Position numbers and translations under genes: made by a program. From contig CAMCBZ010000006.1 in the NCBI GenBank assembly GCA_945873145.1, forward strand, positions 1 to 64,000: a stretch of DNA of 64,000 nucleotides. The letters run 5' to 3'. Source of the stretch: an uncultured Prevotella sp. GTDB taxonomy: Bacteria > Bacteroidota > Bacteroidia > Bacteroidales > Bacteroidaceae. The notes below the pieces were generated by a model, which was not told where the DNA came from, searched no databases, and saw only the letters and a program-made list of their open reading frames with translations. Positions 26,301 through 35,402 of this stretch are shown piece after piece. How positions within the stretch are numbered: the first letter of the stretch is position 1; every line of letters starts with the position of its first letter.

Positions 26301-26659
26301 AGGACATTAGACATTAAGGAAAAACAATATTGTTGATAACTCACTTCATGACTTTCGTCATTCCATTTGCAAAAATAAGCGATTTACGAATATGTTGATT
26401 CATTCACAAACCGCTTTTTAGTATAATTAACGCATTATTCTACATATACAAAGGTTCAAGGGCAATGTCACTCATAGGAAATAACAAAGCGACAGTAACA
26501 ACACATTAGGCCTCTCACCAACCGATCCCTAAGAACGGGAAGCGGTTGATGAGAGGCCTAACATTTTTTCTTAGCTTTCTCCCAATGACCTATAAACGAG
26601 GTCAAATACAATCTTTTGCCTTTCAGGCCCGCCTAACACTGTGGTTCCAGCGTTTTGCT
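26301..26659. other. Intergenic region between ald and the micropeptide gene
   Basis: It contains the likely ald promoter near 26370 and a strong plus-strand hairpin with T run at 26506-26569. I see no gene upstream of that hairpin that it would terminate. Confidence 0.55.
26506..26569 (+). terminator. Strong hairpin with T run, no assigned gene
   Basis: A perfect 12-bp outer stem TTAGGCCTCTCA (26506-26517) / TGAGAGGCCTAA (26550-26561), an inner CAACCG/CGGTTG stem and an apical CCC/GGG are followed by six T. It is oriented to end a plus-strand RNA converging on the micropeptide gene. Confidence 0.7.
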
Positions 26660-26746
26660 TTAGTCTTTTCTCAAGTCATTGATGAAGGTGACAGTCTGCG
26701 CGATCATAGCGATGGAAGCTGTCACGACAATCATAATCGTTACCAT
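26660..26746 (-). CDS. 28-residue hydrophobic micropeptide (holin-like/type I toxin-like)
   Basis: A short minus-strand frame starts at ATG 26746 and stops at TAA 26660. It begins MVTIMIVVTASIAMI, one clear membrane helix, and ends FINDLRKD, a short charged tail. That layout is typical of small holin-like or Fst/type I toxin peptides, though I cannot match a named family. Upstream on the minus strand is TACCTTTG with a TTTG about 22 nt before it, so expression is plausible. A terminator-like hairpin for a converging RNA lies 90 nt beyond its stop. The coding call rests on the promoter, start codon and composition only. Confidence 0.5.
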   Translation of the reverse strand: MVTIMIVVTASIAMIAQTVTFINDLRKD

Positions 26747-27030
26747 GTCTTAGTACTCCTTCCGAATGTTTCTTGTTTACTTTTTACGATGCAAAGGTAT
26801 TGCCAAAGAAGGAAAGAATGACAAAATATCGCCCGATTTTTTGCTTTTACCCTTAAAAGTTGATACGCGTCAAGGCTTTGAGGGTAGACTGACAAAACAT
26901 GCCATTGTAGACAGACAACGATGCCCGCAATACCTGTCAAAGGGACATAGTGTTCAAAATGGTAAGCACGAAAAACGCCCGGGGCAAAAGCCTCGGGCGC
27001 ATTCTCTCATTTTTCAGTTCGAGCTAACGA
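26747..27030. other. Spacer between two small minus-strand genes
   Basis: It contains the likely micropeptide promoter near 26790-26820 and the terminator of the small lipoprotein gene (26971-26999). Nothing else is supported. Confidence 0.5.
26971..26999 (-). terminator. Terminator of the small lipoprotein gene
   Basis: CGCCCGGGGC (26976-26985) pairs with GCCTCGGGCG (26990-26999) around AAAA. On the minus strand it is followed by five T. Confidence 0.75.
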
Positions 27031-27219
27031 TTACTTAGCCTGAGCAGCAGTTGTGTCAGCAGGAGCAGCAGCAGAGTCTGCAGGAGCAGCAGCGCTATCA
27101 GTGTCAGCAACAGCTGTTGTGTCAGAGTCAGTTGCAGGAGCAGCGCTCTGGTTCTTATTACCACAAGATGCGAAAGACATAGCTGCGATAGCTACGAACA
27201 TAAAAACTAATTTCTTCAT
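27031..27219 (-). CDS. Small Ala/Asp/Thr-rich lipoprotein
   Basis: A 62-residue exported lipoprotein. The signal MKKLVFMFVAIAAMSFASC ends in a lipobox with the acylated cysteine at 19. The mature part is low complexity and repetitive, with repeats such as AAPADSAAAPADTTA, negatively charged and without cysteine or aromatics. Such proteins are common in Bacteroidota and may sit on the cell surface or in the periplasm; the function is unknown. A minus-strand TAACTTTG box upstream and a terminator downstream support a real gene. Confidence 0.8.
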   Translation of the reverse strand: MKKLVFMFVAIAAMSFASCGNKNQSAAPATDSDTTAVADTDSAAAPADSAAAPADTTAAQAK

Positions 27220-27711
27220 TTTCTTTGCTTTTTAAATCTGTAAAACAATCATTTGTTTATTAACAACGCTGCAAAGTTACGCATTTTTTCAATAGGTTGT
27301 TCTTTTTTTAGCAACTTTTTTTAGTCTTAGCTGTAACTTTTTTGAAATCGTCTGAAAACCAACGTTTTACAAACTGCAAACAAAAGTTAACCACTACAGC
27401 TTTCTTGGTTGATTCTCCCATCAAAGCCGATTTATGGTCTGATTTCACCCTGCTTTACCTCCCAAAATCGGTCTGTCGCCACCTCATCAAGCCATCTTCT
27501 CAGCCTCTCTTAACGGTCTGTCGCCACCTCTTCTCGCCTTCTTCTATGTCTATCTCCCCACACCTATTTTCGTTCCAACTCTGCTCCATCATCCACCAAT
27601 GCCCTGCCCTACACCTTATATTATATACGCGCGAGAGACGCGCACCCTCCTACAGCCCCTCTCTTCCCCCTTCCTATGCTTTCGAGTAAAGGGTTTGTAG
27701 TCTCGCCTGCC

Positions 27712-27766
27712 GGGTTCCGTAAGCTGTGGCTGCTGGGTTCCGTAAGCTGTGGCTGAGCCACAGCTT
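27712..27766. repeat. Direct duplication ending in a perfect hairpin
   Basis: The 21-nt unit starting GGGTTCCGTAAGCTGTGG occurs at 27712-27732 and 27735-27755. The second copy's AAGCTGTGGCT pairs perfectly with AGCCACAGCTT (27756-27766) across a single base. Confidence 0.75.
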
Positions 27767-27865
27767 GCCCCTATAGTGCCACAGCGAGCCCGCTACGCCG
27801 TCTTTTGTGCTCCTCTTCGTGGCGCGCACTCTTTTTCTCCATGCAAACGTGGTGGTATCAAAAAA

Positions 27866-27892
27866 GGGGGTGGACTGCAAAAAGCCACCCCC
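27866..27892. terminator. Stable GC hairpin
   Basis: GGGGGTGG (27866-27873) and CCACCCCC (27885-27892) form an 8-bp stem. An A run precedes it on the plus strand, so it would read as a terminator on the minus strand. No minus-strand gene ends here. Confidence 0.4.
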
Positions 27893-28106
27893 TGCCGGCT
27901 ATTGAGTTATCTGGTTTCCTATTGAAGAATTACGCCGGCATATAGGAATTCCTAATAGGGTTGTACATCAAAGTAACAAACGTAATCCAGTAAACTCAAT
28001 ATTTTCTTCAATTCTTCGACCACAAAAATAAGAAAAAATCTCCAACGTTGTCACTTTGTTAACCTTCTTTAACCACGTCATAACGCTTCTATACATATTC
28101 TTTTTA

Positions 28107-28114
28107 TACCTTTG
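28107..28114 (+). promoter_or_regulatory. -7 box of the MscS-type gene
   Basis: TACCTTTG at 28107-28114 overlaps the GTG that opens the longest frame. This places the true start at ATG 28138. Confidence 0.65.
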
Positions 28115-28137
28115 TGCGACAATACACACGATCGAAT

Positions 28138-30684
28138 ATGCAGAAATATATCCATTGCCTCATCCTCACAGTGTTGCTGCTCACAGCATTACCCAGCCAT
28201 GCCGTGCTCAAGGAGCGCGACATCAGCAGTTCATTGTCTATCTTGCGCCAGGAGCTCAACACCTATCGCCATGACCTCGACAAACAGCAAAACGACCTGC
28301 GACTACAGCAGCAGATGGTTGTCAAAGAGCTGATCACGGTGGGCAACCAAAGCCAGCAAAACGCGCTGATGCTCTATTCTCAGAAGGAGGGCAACATCTT
28401 TGATCTTACCTACGCCTGCCACGCCGCTACGGAACAGTACAAGCAGTTCCGCAACAATGCGGCACCCTTCCGCGACTATATCACCAACACCAATACTGAG
28501 GTCAGCCGCTATGACAGTCTGATCAACGACCTGAGCAATATGTACACTGGTGCGCTCACACCTAAGGCTAAGATCGACCGCAACGTCTGTCTGACGCTGG
28601 CCATCAACATCAGACGCACGCTGGCCGACAACAACGACCAGATGAAGCAATACATCACGCTGTACAACCGTACGGAAGAGGGGCTGAAGAACCTCAACGA
28701 CTACGCCAACATGCGCTACGGCGAGATACAGCGGAGCATCTTCAACAATGGTGGCGAGAACTATATTGCCATTCTTCACAACCTCAGCAAGGAATACAAC
28801 CTCACGCTCACCTCTGTGCTGCTGAAGTACCGGCCAGTGCATCATGCACTCTCGGAATGGGACGGAAGGGTCATTCTGGGTTTCTTCATCGCCCTGTTCA
28901 TCGGTGTGCTCATCGCCGTAGGTCTGAACTACCTCTTCATCGGCTTCATCTTCACCTATCTCGTCAAGCACGGCAAGATCGACTTCCTCTTCCACTGGTT
29001 CGACAAACGTAAGGCGAGCTTGAATGCCGCTTCGTCAACAGACTCTTCCAAGAAGCCATCGGGAGACGCGGCTGACGACTTAGAGATGATCCACACCAAG
29101 GCTTCGTTCACCGCCAAGCGCCGCACGATCATTGCCACATCGACGGTCGTCACCTTTGCGCTGATGCTGGGCTTGCTGCGTCAGGCCGTGGCACAGAACT
29201 TCTTTGTCATGGCTACTGGACTGCTCATGGAGTTTGCATGGCTGATGGCCGCTATCCTGCTCTCACTGCTCATCCGCCTCGATGGCGTACAGATCAAGAA
29301 TGGACTGCGCATCTATGCCCCCGTGCTGACGGTGTGCTTCCTGGTCATCGTGTTCCGCATCATCCTCATTCCGAACACACTCGTCAACCTCATCTTCCCC
29401 CCGATGCTGTTCTTCTGCGCCGTGTGGCAGTGGCGCGTGGTGAAGCACTATCAGAAGCGATTGCCCAAGAGCGACGTGTTCTACACTACAATGTCGCTCA
29501 TCGTGTTCGTCTTTAGCGTGGTAGCTTCCCTCGTCGGCTACACGCTGCTCTCCGTCGAAGCCTTGATATGGTGGACGATGCAGCTGACCTGTATCCTGAC
29601 GATCACCTGCGTGTCGTCGCTGCTCAAGGGCTATGGCAACAATCCCCGCCGTCTTTTCTTCGACAAAGACACGTCGATCACGCGCACGTGGCTCTTCCGC
29701 TTCTTCTACTACGCCCTGCTGCCAATATCCGGAGCGCTGTCCATCATCCTGTCGATCTACTGGGCCGCTGACGTGTTCAACCTCAGCGACACCACGCTGC
29801 ACATCTTCAGCATGAGACTGATCGATACGAAGAACTTCACCTTCTCCATCTTCAAGGCCGTGCAGGTGGTGATTCTCTTCTATCTCTTCTCCTATATCTG
29901 TCACACATCGCTCAACCTGCTCCACCACCACTTCGCGCAGAATGAGCACGACCACGCCGCCGAGGAGAACCGCCGCGAGGATCCGCAGGCTGTGATCAGC
30001 CGTACAGCGATGTGGCGCAACGTCATCCAGGTGTTGGTATGGGGCATCTGGCTGTTGATCTCGATGAAGATCTTCAACATCGACAACTCGTGGATCGTGG
30101 CGATCTCCGCCGGTCTGTCCACTGGTATCGGTTTTGCTATGAAGGACATCCTGGAGAATATCTACTATGGCATCTCGCTGATGGCAGGCCGCATCCGCGT
30201 CGGTGACTACGTCAGCATCGACGGCATGCGCGGCACGGTACGCAATATCTCCTACACCTCAACGATGATCGAAGCCCTCGACGGCAGTATCATCTCGTTC
30301 CAAAACTCACAGCTCTTCACGAAAAACTATAAGAACCTGACAAAGAACCACGGTTATGAGCTCGCCGTCATCCCCGTCGGCGTGGCTTACGGTACCAATG
30401 CCGCTGAGGTGAAAGCGCTCATCGCTACGGCAGTAAAGCGCATCGAGCGAAAGAACTACATCAAATATATCAATACGGTCTTCGTCAACTTTGGCGACAA
30501 CTCCATCGACTTCAAGGTGCTCGCATGGGTAGATTCTCGCAAGCAGATCTACGCTACAGGTGAGATCTACGAGGCACTGTACAACACGCTCAACGAGCAT
30601 CAGATCGAGATACCGTATCCGCAACGCGATGTGCACATCAAGAGCGATAGTACAATGACGCTGAAAGGTACCTCAAAAGCATAA
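28138..30684 (+). CDS. Large MscS-type mechanosensitive channel protein
   Basis: An 848-residue membrane protein. It has a signal peptide (YIHCLILTVLLLTALPSHAV), then a periplasmic helical region of about 200 residues, then about ten hydrophobic segments. The conserved MscS pore and beta domain lies near the C-terminus: AISAGLSTGIGFAMKDILENIYYGI, then GDYVSIDGMRGTVRNISYTSTMIEALDGSIISFQNSQL. Such large members resemble MscK/YbiO forms and would release solutes on osmotic downshock. The start was chosen after the promoter box. It ends before a bidirectional terminator shared with the PUL. Confidence 0.92.
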   Translation: MQKYIHCLILTVLLLTALPSHAVLKERDISSSLSILRQELNTYRHDLDKQQNDLRLQQQMVVKELITVGNQSQQNALMLYSQKEGNIFDLTYACHAATEQYKQFRNNAAPFRDYITNTNTEVSRYDSLINDLSNMYTGALTPKAKIDRNVCLTLAINIRRTLADNNDQMKQYITLYNRTEEGLKNLNDYANMRYGEIQRSIFNNGGENYIAILHNLSKEYNLTLTSVLLKYRPVHHALSEWDGRVILGFFIALFIGVLIAVGLNYLFIGFIFTYLVKHGKIDFLFHWFDKRKASLNAASSTDSSKKPSGDAADDLEMIHTKASFTAKRRTIIATSTVVTFALMLGLLRQAVAQNFFVMATGLLMEFAWLMAAILLSLLIRLDGVQIKNGLRIYAPVLTVCFLVIVFRIILIPNTLVNLIFPPMLFFCAVWQWRVVKHYQKRLPKSDVFYTTMSLIVFVFSVVASLVGYTLLSVEALIWWTMQLTCILTITCVSSLLKGYGNNPRRLFFDKDTSITRTWLFRFFYYALLPISGALSIILSIYWAADVFNLSDTTLHIFSMRLIDTKNFTFSIFKAVQVVILFYLFSYICHTSLNLLHHHFAQNEHDHAAEENRREDPQAVISRTAMWRNVIQVLVWGIWLLISMKIFNIDNSWIVAISAGLSTGIGFAMKDILENIYYGISLMAGRIRVGDYVSIDGMRGTVRNISYTSTMIEALDGSIISFQNSQLFTKNYKNLTKNHGYELAVIPVGVAYGTNAAEVKALIATAVKRIERKNYIKYINTVFVNFGDNSIDFKVLAWVDSRKQIYATGEIYEALYNTLNEHQIEIPYPQRDVHIKSDSTMTLKGTSKA

Positions 30685-30733
30685 CGAAAAGAAGGGAGAG
30701 CTACTCAACAGAGTACATCACCACTATATAAAT

Positions 30734-30771
30734 AATGAGGGAGACGACAAACGAATGTCGTCTCCCTCATT
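30734..30771. terminator. Bidirectional terminator between the MscS-type gene and the PUL
   Basis: A perfect 16-bp stem AATGAGGGAGACGACA (30734-30749) / TGTCGTCTCCCTCATT (30756-30771) has AT-rich flanks on both sides. It can end transcripts from both convergent genes. Confidence 0.8.
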
Positions 30772-30860
30772 TATTTATATACAGCAGGTAAGCTTTCAGG
30801 AACACAGCCGAAGCAGACACAAGTCCAACATCGAGGTCCCTTCATTCTAACCTCTGCCCT

Positions 30861-33809
30861 TTATAGCTTCACCACAACGCGGCTGCCATTGTACTTGACC
30901 AGTTTACCTTTGACCGCATGATCGATGTCAAGGCCTTGCGCATGCAATGGACTGACAAGGATAACATTGAACTTACGGTTTTTCAGCATACCATTGAATG
31001 TACCATTACGGGCTCCGATGGTCAGCGTATGCTGGTGATCGTTCCATGTCATCGGGATGGTGGCATAGCGGCCTTTCTCGTAGTTGTAGTTGGTATTCTC
31101 GTCCTCATAGAGGGTGAAACTGCCGTCGCGGCCGGCGAAGACATAGAGATCGATGGTCTCCGCTGGCTTCTCGTCGCTCCACTCCATCTCCGGTCCTACC
31201 GGCAACAGGCTGCCCTCAGGCACAAAGACCGGGATGCGCTCCAGCGGAGCATCGGCCGAGATGGTCTGTCCGCCATCGTAATGTTTCCCCGACAACAGGT
31301 CATACCATCCACGTTGAGCAGGCAGATAGACCTCACGGTTGCGCTGCTGATACTTCGCCACGGGGCAAGCCATCAACGAGGGACCGAACATCCACTGATC
31401 CTTGACATTGTAGACCTTGTCATCACCATTGAAGTCCATCACCAGCGCACGCATCATCGTATAGTCACTAAAGTGCACGGCACCGGCCAGAGAATAGATA
31501 TAGGGCATCAGACGATAGCGCAGACGATCATACCACACAATGGCCTTATAGGCAGGATGCGACTCCGGCGCGATGTTCCAAACCTCACGCAAGGGCCACT
31601 GACCATGGGTACGGTAGAGCGGAATGAAGCATCCGGACTCATTCCATCGGGCTTGCAACTCACGCCACTCCTTCAGGTCAGTGTTCTCCTCACCGGTTTT
31701 ATCATAGATCTGTTGGGCTTTGACATAGCGGTTCTCCACCGAGAAGCCACCCTGATCCATGCCCCAGAAGGGCAGTCCGGCCAGGTTATAGTTCAGTCCT
31801 GCCGTCATCTGCGCCCGCATATCTTCCCATCGTGTGCCGATGTCACCGCTCCACGTAGCTGTGGAATAGCGCTGTTCACCGGCAAAACCACTGCGGGTGA
31901 GCAGGAAGACACGCTGGTTGGGGTTCACCTCCCGCTGTCCGTTGTAGATGGCGTCGGCGTTGACAAGCGAATAAGCGTTGAAGTACTCGGTCGATGAGCC
32001 CAAGGCAGTCGGTCCGCTGAGCGCCTTGCGATACCACATCGGCGTGCAGTCGCGCACATTAGGCTCCGAGGCATCCATCCACCAGGCATCGATACCGAAG
32101 TGATATTTCGAGTAGAGGTTCTCGTCCATCTGCCGCCAGAACATCTTGCGGGCGCCGTCGGCATAGGCATCGTAGAACGAGTTCATATAGCCGGGGCCCA
32201 CCCAGTCGCGTATGGAATCGGCGATACTCTGGTGATACATCCAGCCGTGGGCATCGAGCTCCTGGTAGTTCTTCGTATTAGGATAGAACTTTGGCCACAC
32301 CGAAATCATAAAGCGACCGTGCATCTGATGCACGCTGTCGAGCATAGCCTGCGGATTGGGATAGCGCGAAGCCTCGAACTGATGGCTGCCCCACTGGTCG
32401 TCGGCCCAATAGTTCCAGTCCTGCACGATGTTGTCGACGGGGATATGGCGGCGGCGGAACTCCGCGAGCGTCTGCTCGATGTCGCCGCTGGTCTTGTAGC
32501 GTTCGCGGCTCTGCCAGAAGCCCAACGCCCATTTAGGCAGCACCTGTGCCTTACCCGTCAGCGTGCGATAGCCGTGGATGATCTCGTCGGTAGTGTTTCC
32601 GGCAATGAAATAATAGTCGAGATCCTTGGCCATCTCACTCCACACAGTCAGCTGTTGCTGCCGTTCCTCACTACGTGGAGGCGCCACTCTCAGCGCGCAA
32701 TACGACACATCGCCGTCGGGCAACCAGTCGATGAGCAGCTTCACTTTCTGTCCGGCTTTCATCGGAACGTTGAACCGGCACGCATTGGGGTTCCATGCCT
32801 GACGCCAATGTTCGGGCACTACCTCCTTGCCGCCGACATATACCTTGGTATATCCGGCGTAGTAGAGATTGAAATGATAGTCGTTGTCAACGGGAGCCTC
32901 AAGGTATCCCTCATAGGTCACGTGGGCGCCGTTGAGTTTGAAACCGTCAGGCAGATGACTCACGTCGCCGTCGCTGTTGCGCTTCAGCGCCAAGGCCGGC
33001 AGGCTCACCTCGTAGCAGATGCTGTCCTCGGCACGTGTGATGGTCTTGCCGTCGCGGTCGGTGTAGGTGCCGGTGAGGTTTCCAGCCACTCCGTTCTTAT
33101 CGTAGAGACGGAAAGCACGGTTCAGCGGCAAGTTCTCACCAGGGTTTCCAAAACGGCAATAGCTGTAGGAATCCCACAGGATGCCATATCCTTTGTTGCT
33201 CACCACAAAGGGCACGCTGACCTTGGTGTTGTACTGATAGAGCTCCTCGTTCAGCCCTTTCATGTTCAGCTCATTGGCCTGGTGCTGTCCGAGTCCATAG
33301 AGCGCCTCGTCCTTATTGTCGGCGAAGCGCAACAGCCACGTCCATCCGTGCTTCTGCGCATCGGTGAGATGACTGTCCACGCCTATCTCTCGCTCAGGCA
33401 CCGTATAGGGAAATAGCTGTTTGCCACCGGCGTCCTCAGCGAGAATCTGTTTGCCGTTCTCGTCATAGAAGCGTACGAGTCCCGTTTGCTTGTCGACTTT
33501 CGCCACGACCGCCGATGTGTTGATCTTCACGTCGCGGCTGTCTTCCGTTACCGAGTAACTGAAGGTAGGCTTCGGCTGTTTCACGATGATAAGACTCTGC
33601 TTCTCGGGGAATGTCTTCTCGCGGGTAGCTTCCACACGGATGATTTTCTTGCCGATGACCTGCAGACGCACCCATTGCGGATCGTTTGGACCGGGATGAG
33701 CCACCTCCACAGTGATGAAGTTGCCGCTGCGCGTAAACGACGCTGCGGCCAATCCCATACTGGAGAGCAGCATCAAGGCGGCTATCAAATATTTGTGTTT
33801 AATGTGCAT
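30861..33809 (-). CDS. GH31 glycosidase with PA14 domain, probable alpha-xylosidase
   Basis: A 982-residue exported enzyme with a signal peptide (MHIKHKYLIAALMLLSSMGLAAAS) and no lipobox, so probably periplasmic. The GH31 N-terminal domain (ALYGLGQHQANELNMKG) is interrupted by a PA14 insert (VTYEGYLEAPVDNDYHFNLYYAGYTKVYVGG). The barrel carries the nucleophile D579 in WWMDASEP. The PA14-containing layout is that of bacterial alpha-xylosidases from xyloglucan loci, such as those of Cellvibrio and Bacteroides ovatus, which remove xylose from xyloglucan oligosaccharides. An alpha-glucosidase role is the alternative. It is the last gene of the PUL. Confidence 0.93.
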   Translation of the reverse strand: MHIKHKYLIAALMLLSSMGLAAASFTRSGNFITVEVAHPGPNDPQWVRLQVIGKKIIRVEATREKTFPEKQSLIIVKQPKPTFSYSVTEDSRDVKINTSAVVAKVDKQTGLVRFYDENGKQILAEDAGGKQLFPYTVPEREIGVDSHLTDAQKHGWTWLLRFADNKDEALYGLGQHQANELNMKGLNEELYQYNTKVSVPFVVSNKGYGILWDSYSYCRFGNPGENLPLNRAFRLYDKNGVAGNLTGTYTDRDGKTITRAEDSICYEVSLPALALKRNSDGDVSHLPDGFKLNGAHVTYEGYLEAPVDNDYHFNLYYAGYTKVYVGGKEVVPEHWRQAWNPNACRFNVPMKAGQKVKLLIDWLPDGDVSYCALRVAPPRSEERQQQLTVWSEMAKDLDYYFIAGNTTDEIIHGYRTLTGKAQVLPKWALGFWQSRERYKTSGDIEQTLAEFRRRHIPVDNIVQDWNYWADDQWGSHQFEASRYPNPQAMLDSVHQMHGRFMISVWPKFYPNTKNYQELDAHGWMYHQSIADSIRDWVGPGYMNSFYDAYADGARKMFWRQMDENLYSKYHFGIDAWWMDASEPNVRDCTPMWYRKALSGPTALGSSTEYFNAYSLVNADAIYNGQREVNPNQRVFLLTRSGFAGEQRYSTATWSGDIGTRWEDMRAQMTAGLNYNLAGLPFWGMDQGGFSVENRYVKAQQIYDKTGEENTDLKEWRELQARWNESGCFIPLYRTHGQWPLREVWNIAPESHPAYKAIVWYDRLRYRLMPYIYSLAGAVHFSDYTMMRALVMDFNGDDKVYNVKDQWMFGPSLMACPVAKYQQRNREVYLPAQRGWYDLLSGKHYDGGQTISADAPLERIPVFVPEGSLLPVGPEMEWSDEKPAETIDLYVFAGRDGSFTLYEDENTNYNYEKGRYATIPMTWNDHQHTLTIGARNGTFNGMLKNRKFNVILVSPLHAQGLDIDHAVKGKLVKYNGSRVVVKL

Positions 33810-33858
33810 AATGGTATTTAGATGATGATTGTATTGCTATTCTTAAGGGGCGAGCATC

Positions 33859-35307
33859 TCAGTCCATGACATATTTCTTACCTTGAAACAGGTAGATGCC
33901 CCTCGGCAGACCGGCCCGGCGGATGTCGCTCACATGCGTCTTGACCACACGGCCACAGAGGTCATAGACGTTGCCCTCGCTGCTTTTCTCAGCAGAGACG
34001 AGGCTGATGGCCGTAGTGGGCGGTGCCGGATAAGTGCTCTCGTAGTCTTCCTTTGCCTCACTGACGCCTGCTGTGATGCCGTCCAGATCGTACTGATCAT
34101 AGACTGAGCCGTCGCGACGATTGACAATCGTCATCGTGTTGGAACCCGTGGCATTGGTGTCCCAGGCAAAGGGGATGACACCGTCCTGCATAGCCTCAGT
34201 GGTAATCAGCTGATACCAGTATTGTCGGCTCTCGTCGTGCTTGGCCTGCGTGCCCTCCGAATAGGACAACGTACGATGGATGGCACCGTACTCTCCGAGG
34301 ATGACAGGGTAGCCCTTGTCAACAAAGGCCGTGTTAAGACTGGCGAAGTTATCCTTGATAGTCTGCTCGTCCCGCGTGCTGGAGATCTTAGTAGCCCGCT
34401 TCGGTCCATGTCCCACCCAATAGTAATAGGCCGACGAGGCATCCGTATTCTGACAGAAGTTATACGGCTCATAGCAGTGGATCTCTACCATCAGCCGGTC
34501 TTTGGCCGTGTCGTTGATGCGGCTGGCATCGAAGTGCTTCACCGTATAGCTGATGGTTGTCATCGGTCCCTGCACCACGAGCACACGCTTGGCGTTGTTG
34601 CCACCCGTCGCTCTGACAGCGTCGACAAAGACATTCTCGTAGTCGATGAGCCGCTCGGTGAACTTCGAGAGGTCAGCGTCGGAGGGATCCCACTGGTTGC
34701 CCAGCATCAGCGAGCCCTTGGCATCGGGGCTTGCTCCACCCACGCCCGGCTCGTTGAGACCTGCAAAGATCACGCGCTCGTCATAGTCCTTGAGCGCATT
34801 GGCAATGTTGGTCCACAGTTTTCTGAGCTGTTCCTTCTTGGCACTGACATCAGTTCCGGTGGTGAATCCGTCGTACTCCAGCCAACCGCCGTCCCAATGG
34901 TCGTTGATGACGACATAGAGTCCGGCGTTGATGCAGTAGTCGATGATCTCCTTGACACGGTTCATCCACGCCGGGTCGATGGTCATCGCAGCCTTGTCCG
35001 CTATATGTCCCATCACCCACGCGCAGGGGATGCGCACGCTTTTGAAGCCTTGAGCCTTGACGGCGTTGAGAATCTTCTGCGTGGTCTTGGTCGGTTGCCA
35101 CGAGGTTTCAGAAGCCACACCGGCGTTATTGGTGAAGTTGTTGGCACTGCTACCGGTCTCCAATGTGTTGCCGAGGTTCCATCCGGGAGCCATATAGTGC
35201 GCCATCTGTGCGGCGGTGAGATCCATCGTCTTCATACCGGGATGATCCTGAGCGAAGACAGTGGTGAGAGAGCCTGCGAGAAGCAGGGCGAGATAGAGTT
35301 TCTTCAT
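33859..35307 (-). CDS. GH5 endoglucanase with type IX secretion-like tail
   Basis: A 482-residue exported glycoside hydrolase family 5 enzyme, probably subfamily 4, cutting beta-1,4-glucan or xyloglucan backbones. It has a type I signal (MKKLYLALLLAGSLTTVFAQ), GWNLGNTLE at 42-50, acid/base E186 in NEP and nucleophile E339 in GEY. The last 40 residues (VYDLCGRVV, then LPRGIYLFQGKKY) look like a type IX secretion sorting domain, so it may reach the surface that way and not as a lipoprotein. The start at 35307 follows the signal peptide; the longer frame is untranslated leader. Confidence 0.92.
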   Translation of the reverse strand: MKKLYLALLLAGSLTTVFAQDHPGMKTMDLTAAQMAHYMAPGWNLGNTLETGSSANNFTNNAGVASETSWQPTKTTQKILNAVKAQGFKSVRIPCAWVMGHIADKAAMTIDPAWMNRVKEIIDYCINAGLYVVINDHWDGGWLEYDGFTTGTDVSAKKEQLRKLWTNIANALKDYDERVIFAGLNEPGVGGASPDAKGSLMLGNQWDPSDADLSKFTERLIDYENVFVDAVRATGGNNAKRVLVVQGPMTTISYTVKHFDASRINDTAKDRLMVEIHCYEPYNFCQNTDASSAYYYWVGHGPKRATKISSTRDEQTIKDNFASLNTAFVDKGYPVILGEYGAIHRTLSYSEGTQAKHDESRQYWYQLITTEAMQDGVIPFAWDTNATGSNTMTIVNRRDGSVYDQYDLDGITAGVSEAKEDYESTYPAPPTTAISLVSAEKSSEGNVYDLCGRVVKTHVSDIRRAGLPRGIYLFQGKKYVMD

Positions 35308-35402
35308 ACAGTTCAAATCTAATAATCCTATTACAAGTAGATGAATGGACTGGTTGTCATGGATAACGCACCAGCCCATTCCATAGTATTCAATTTCTGA
35401 GA

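Larger units (their letters stand above)
27220..28137. other. Large intergenic region before the MscS-type gene
   Basis: No supported gene lies in 918 bases. It has a direct repeat CGGTCTGTCGCCACCTC (27469-27485 and 27514-27530), a 23-bp-period duplication with hairpin (27712-27766), a stable hairpin GGGGGTGG/CCACCCCC (27866-27892) and the downstream gene's promoter. Two open frames here, 27342-27689 and 27674-27880, have unnatural composition for proteins. Confidence 0.55.

Noticed and set aside
27342..27689. 115-codon frame in the 27-kb intergenic region
   Set aside because: Its composition is dominated by Ser, Pro, Leu and His from C/T-rich repeats; it has no start signals or family match.
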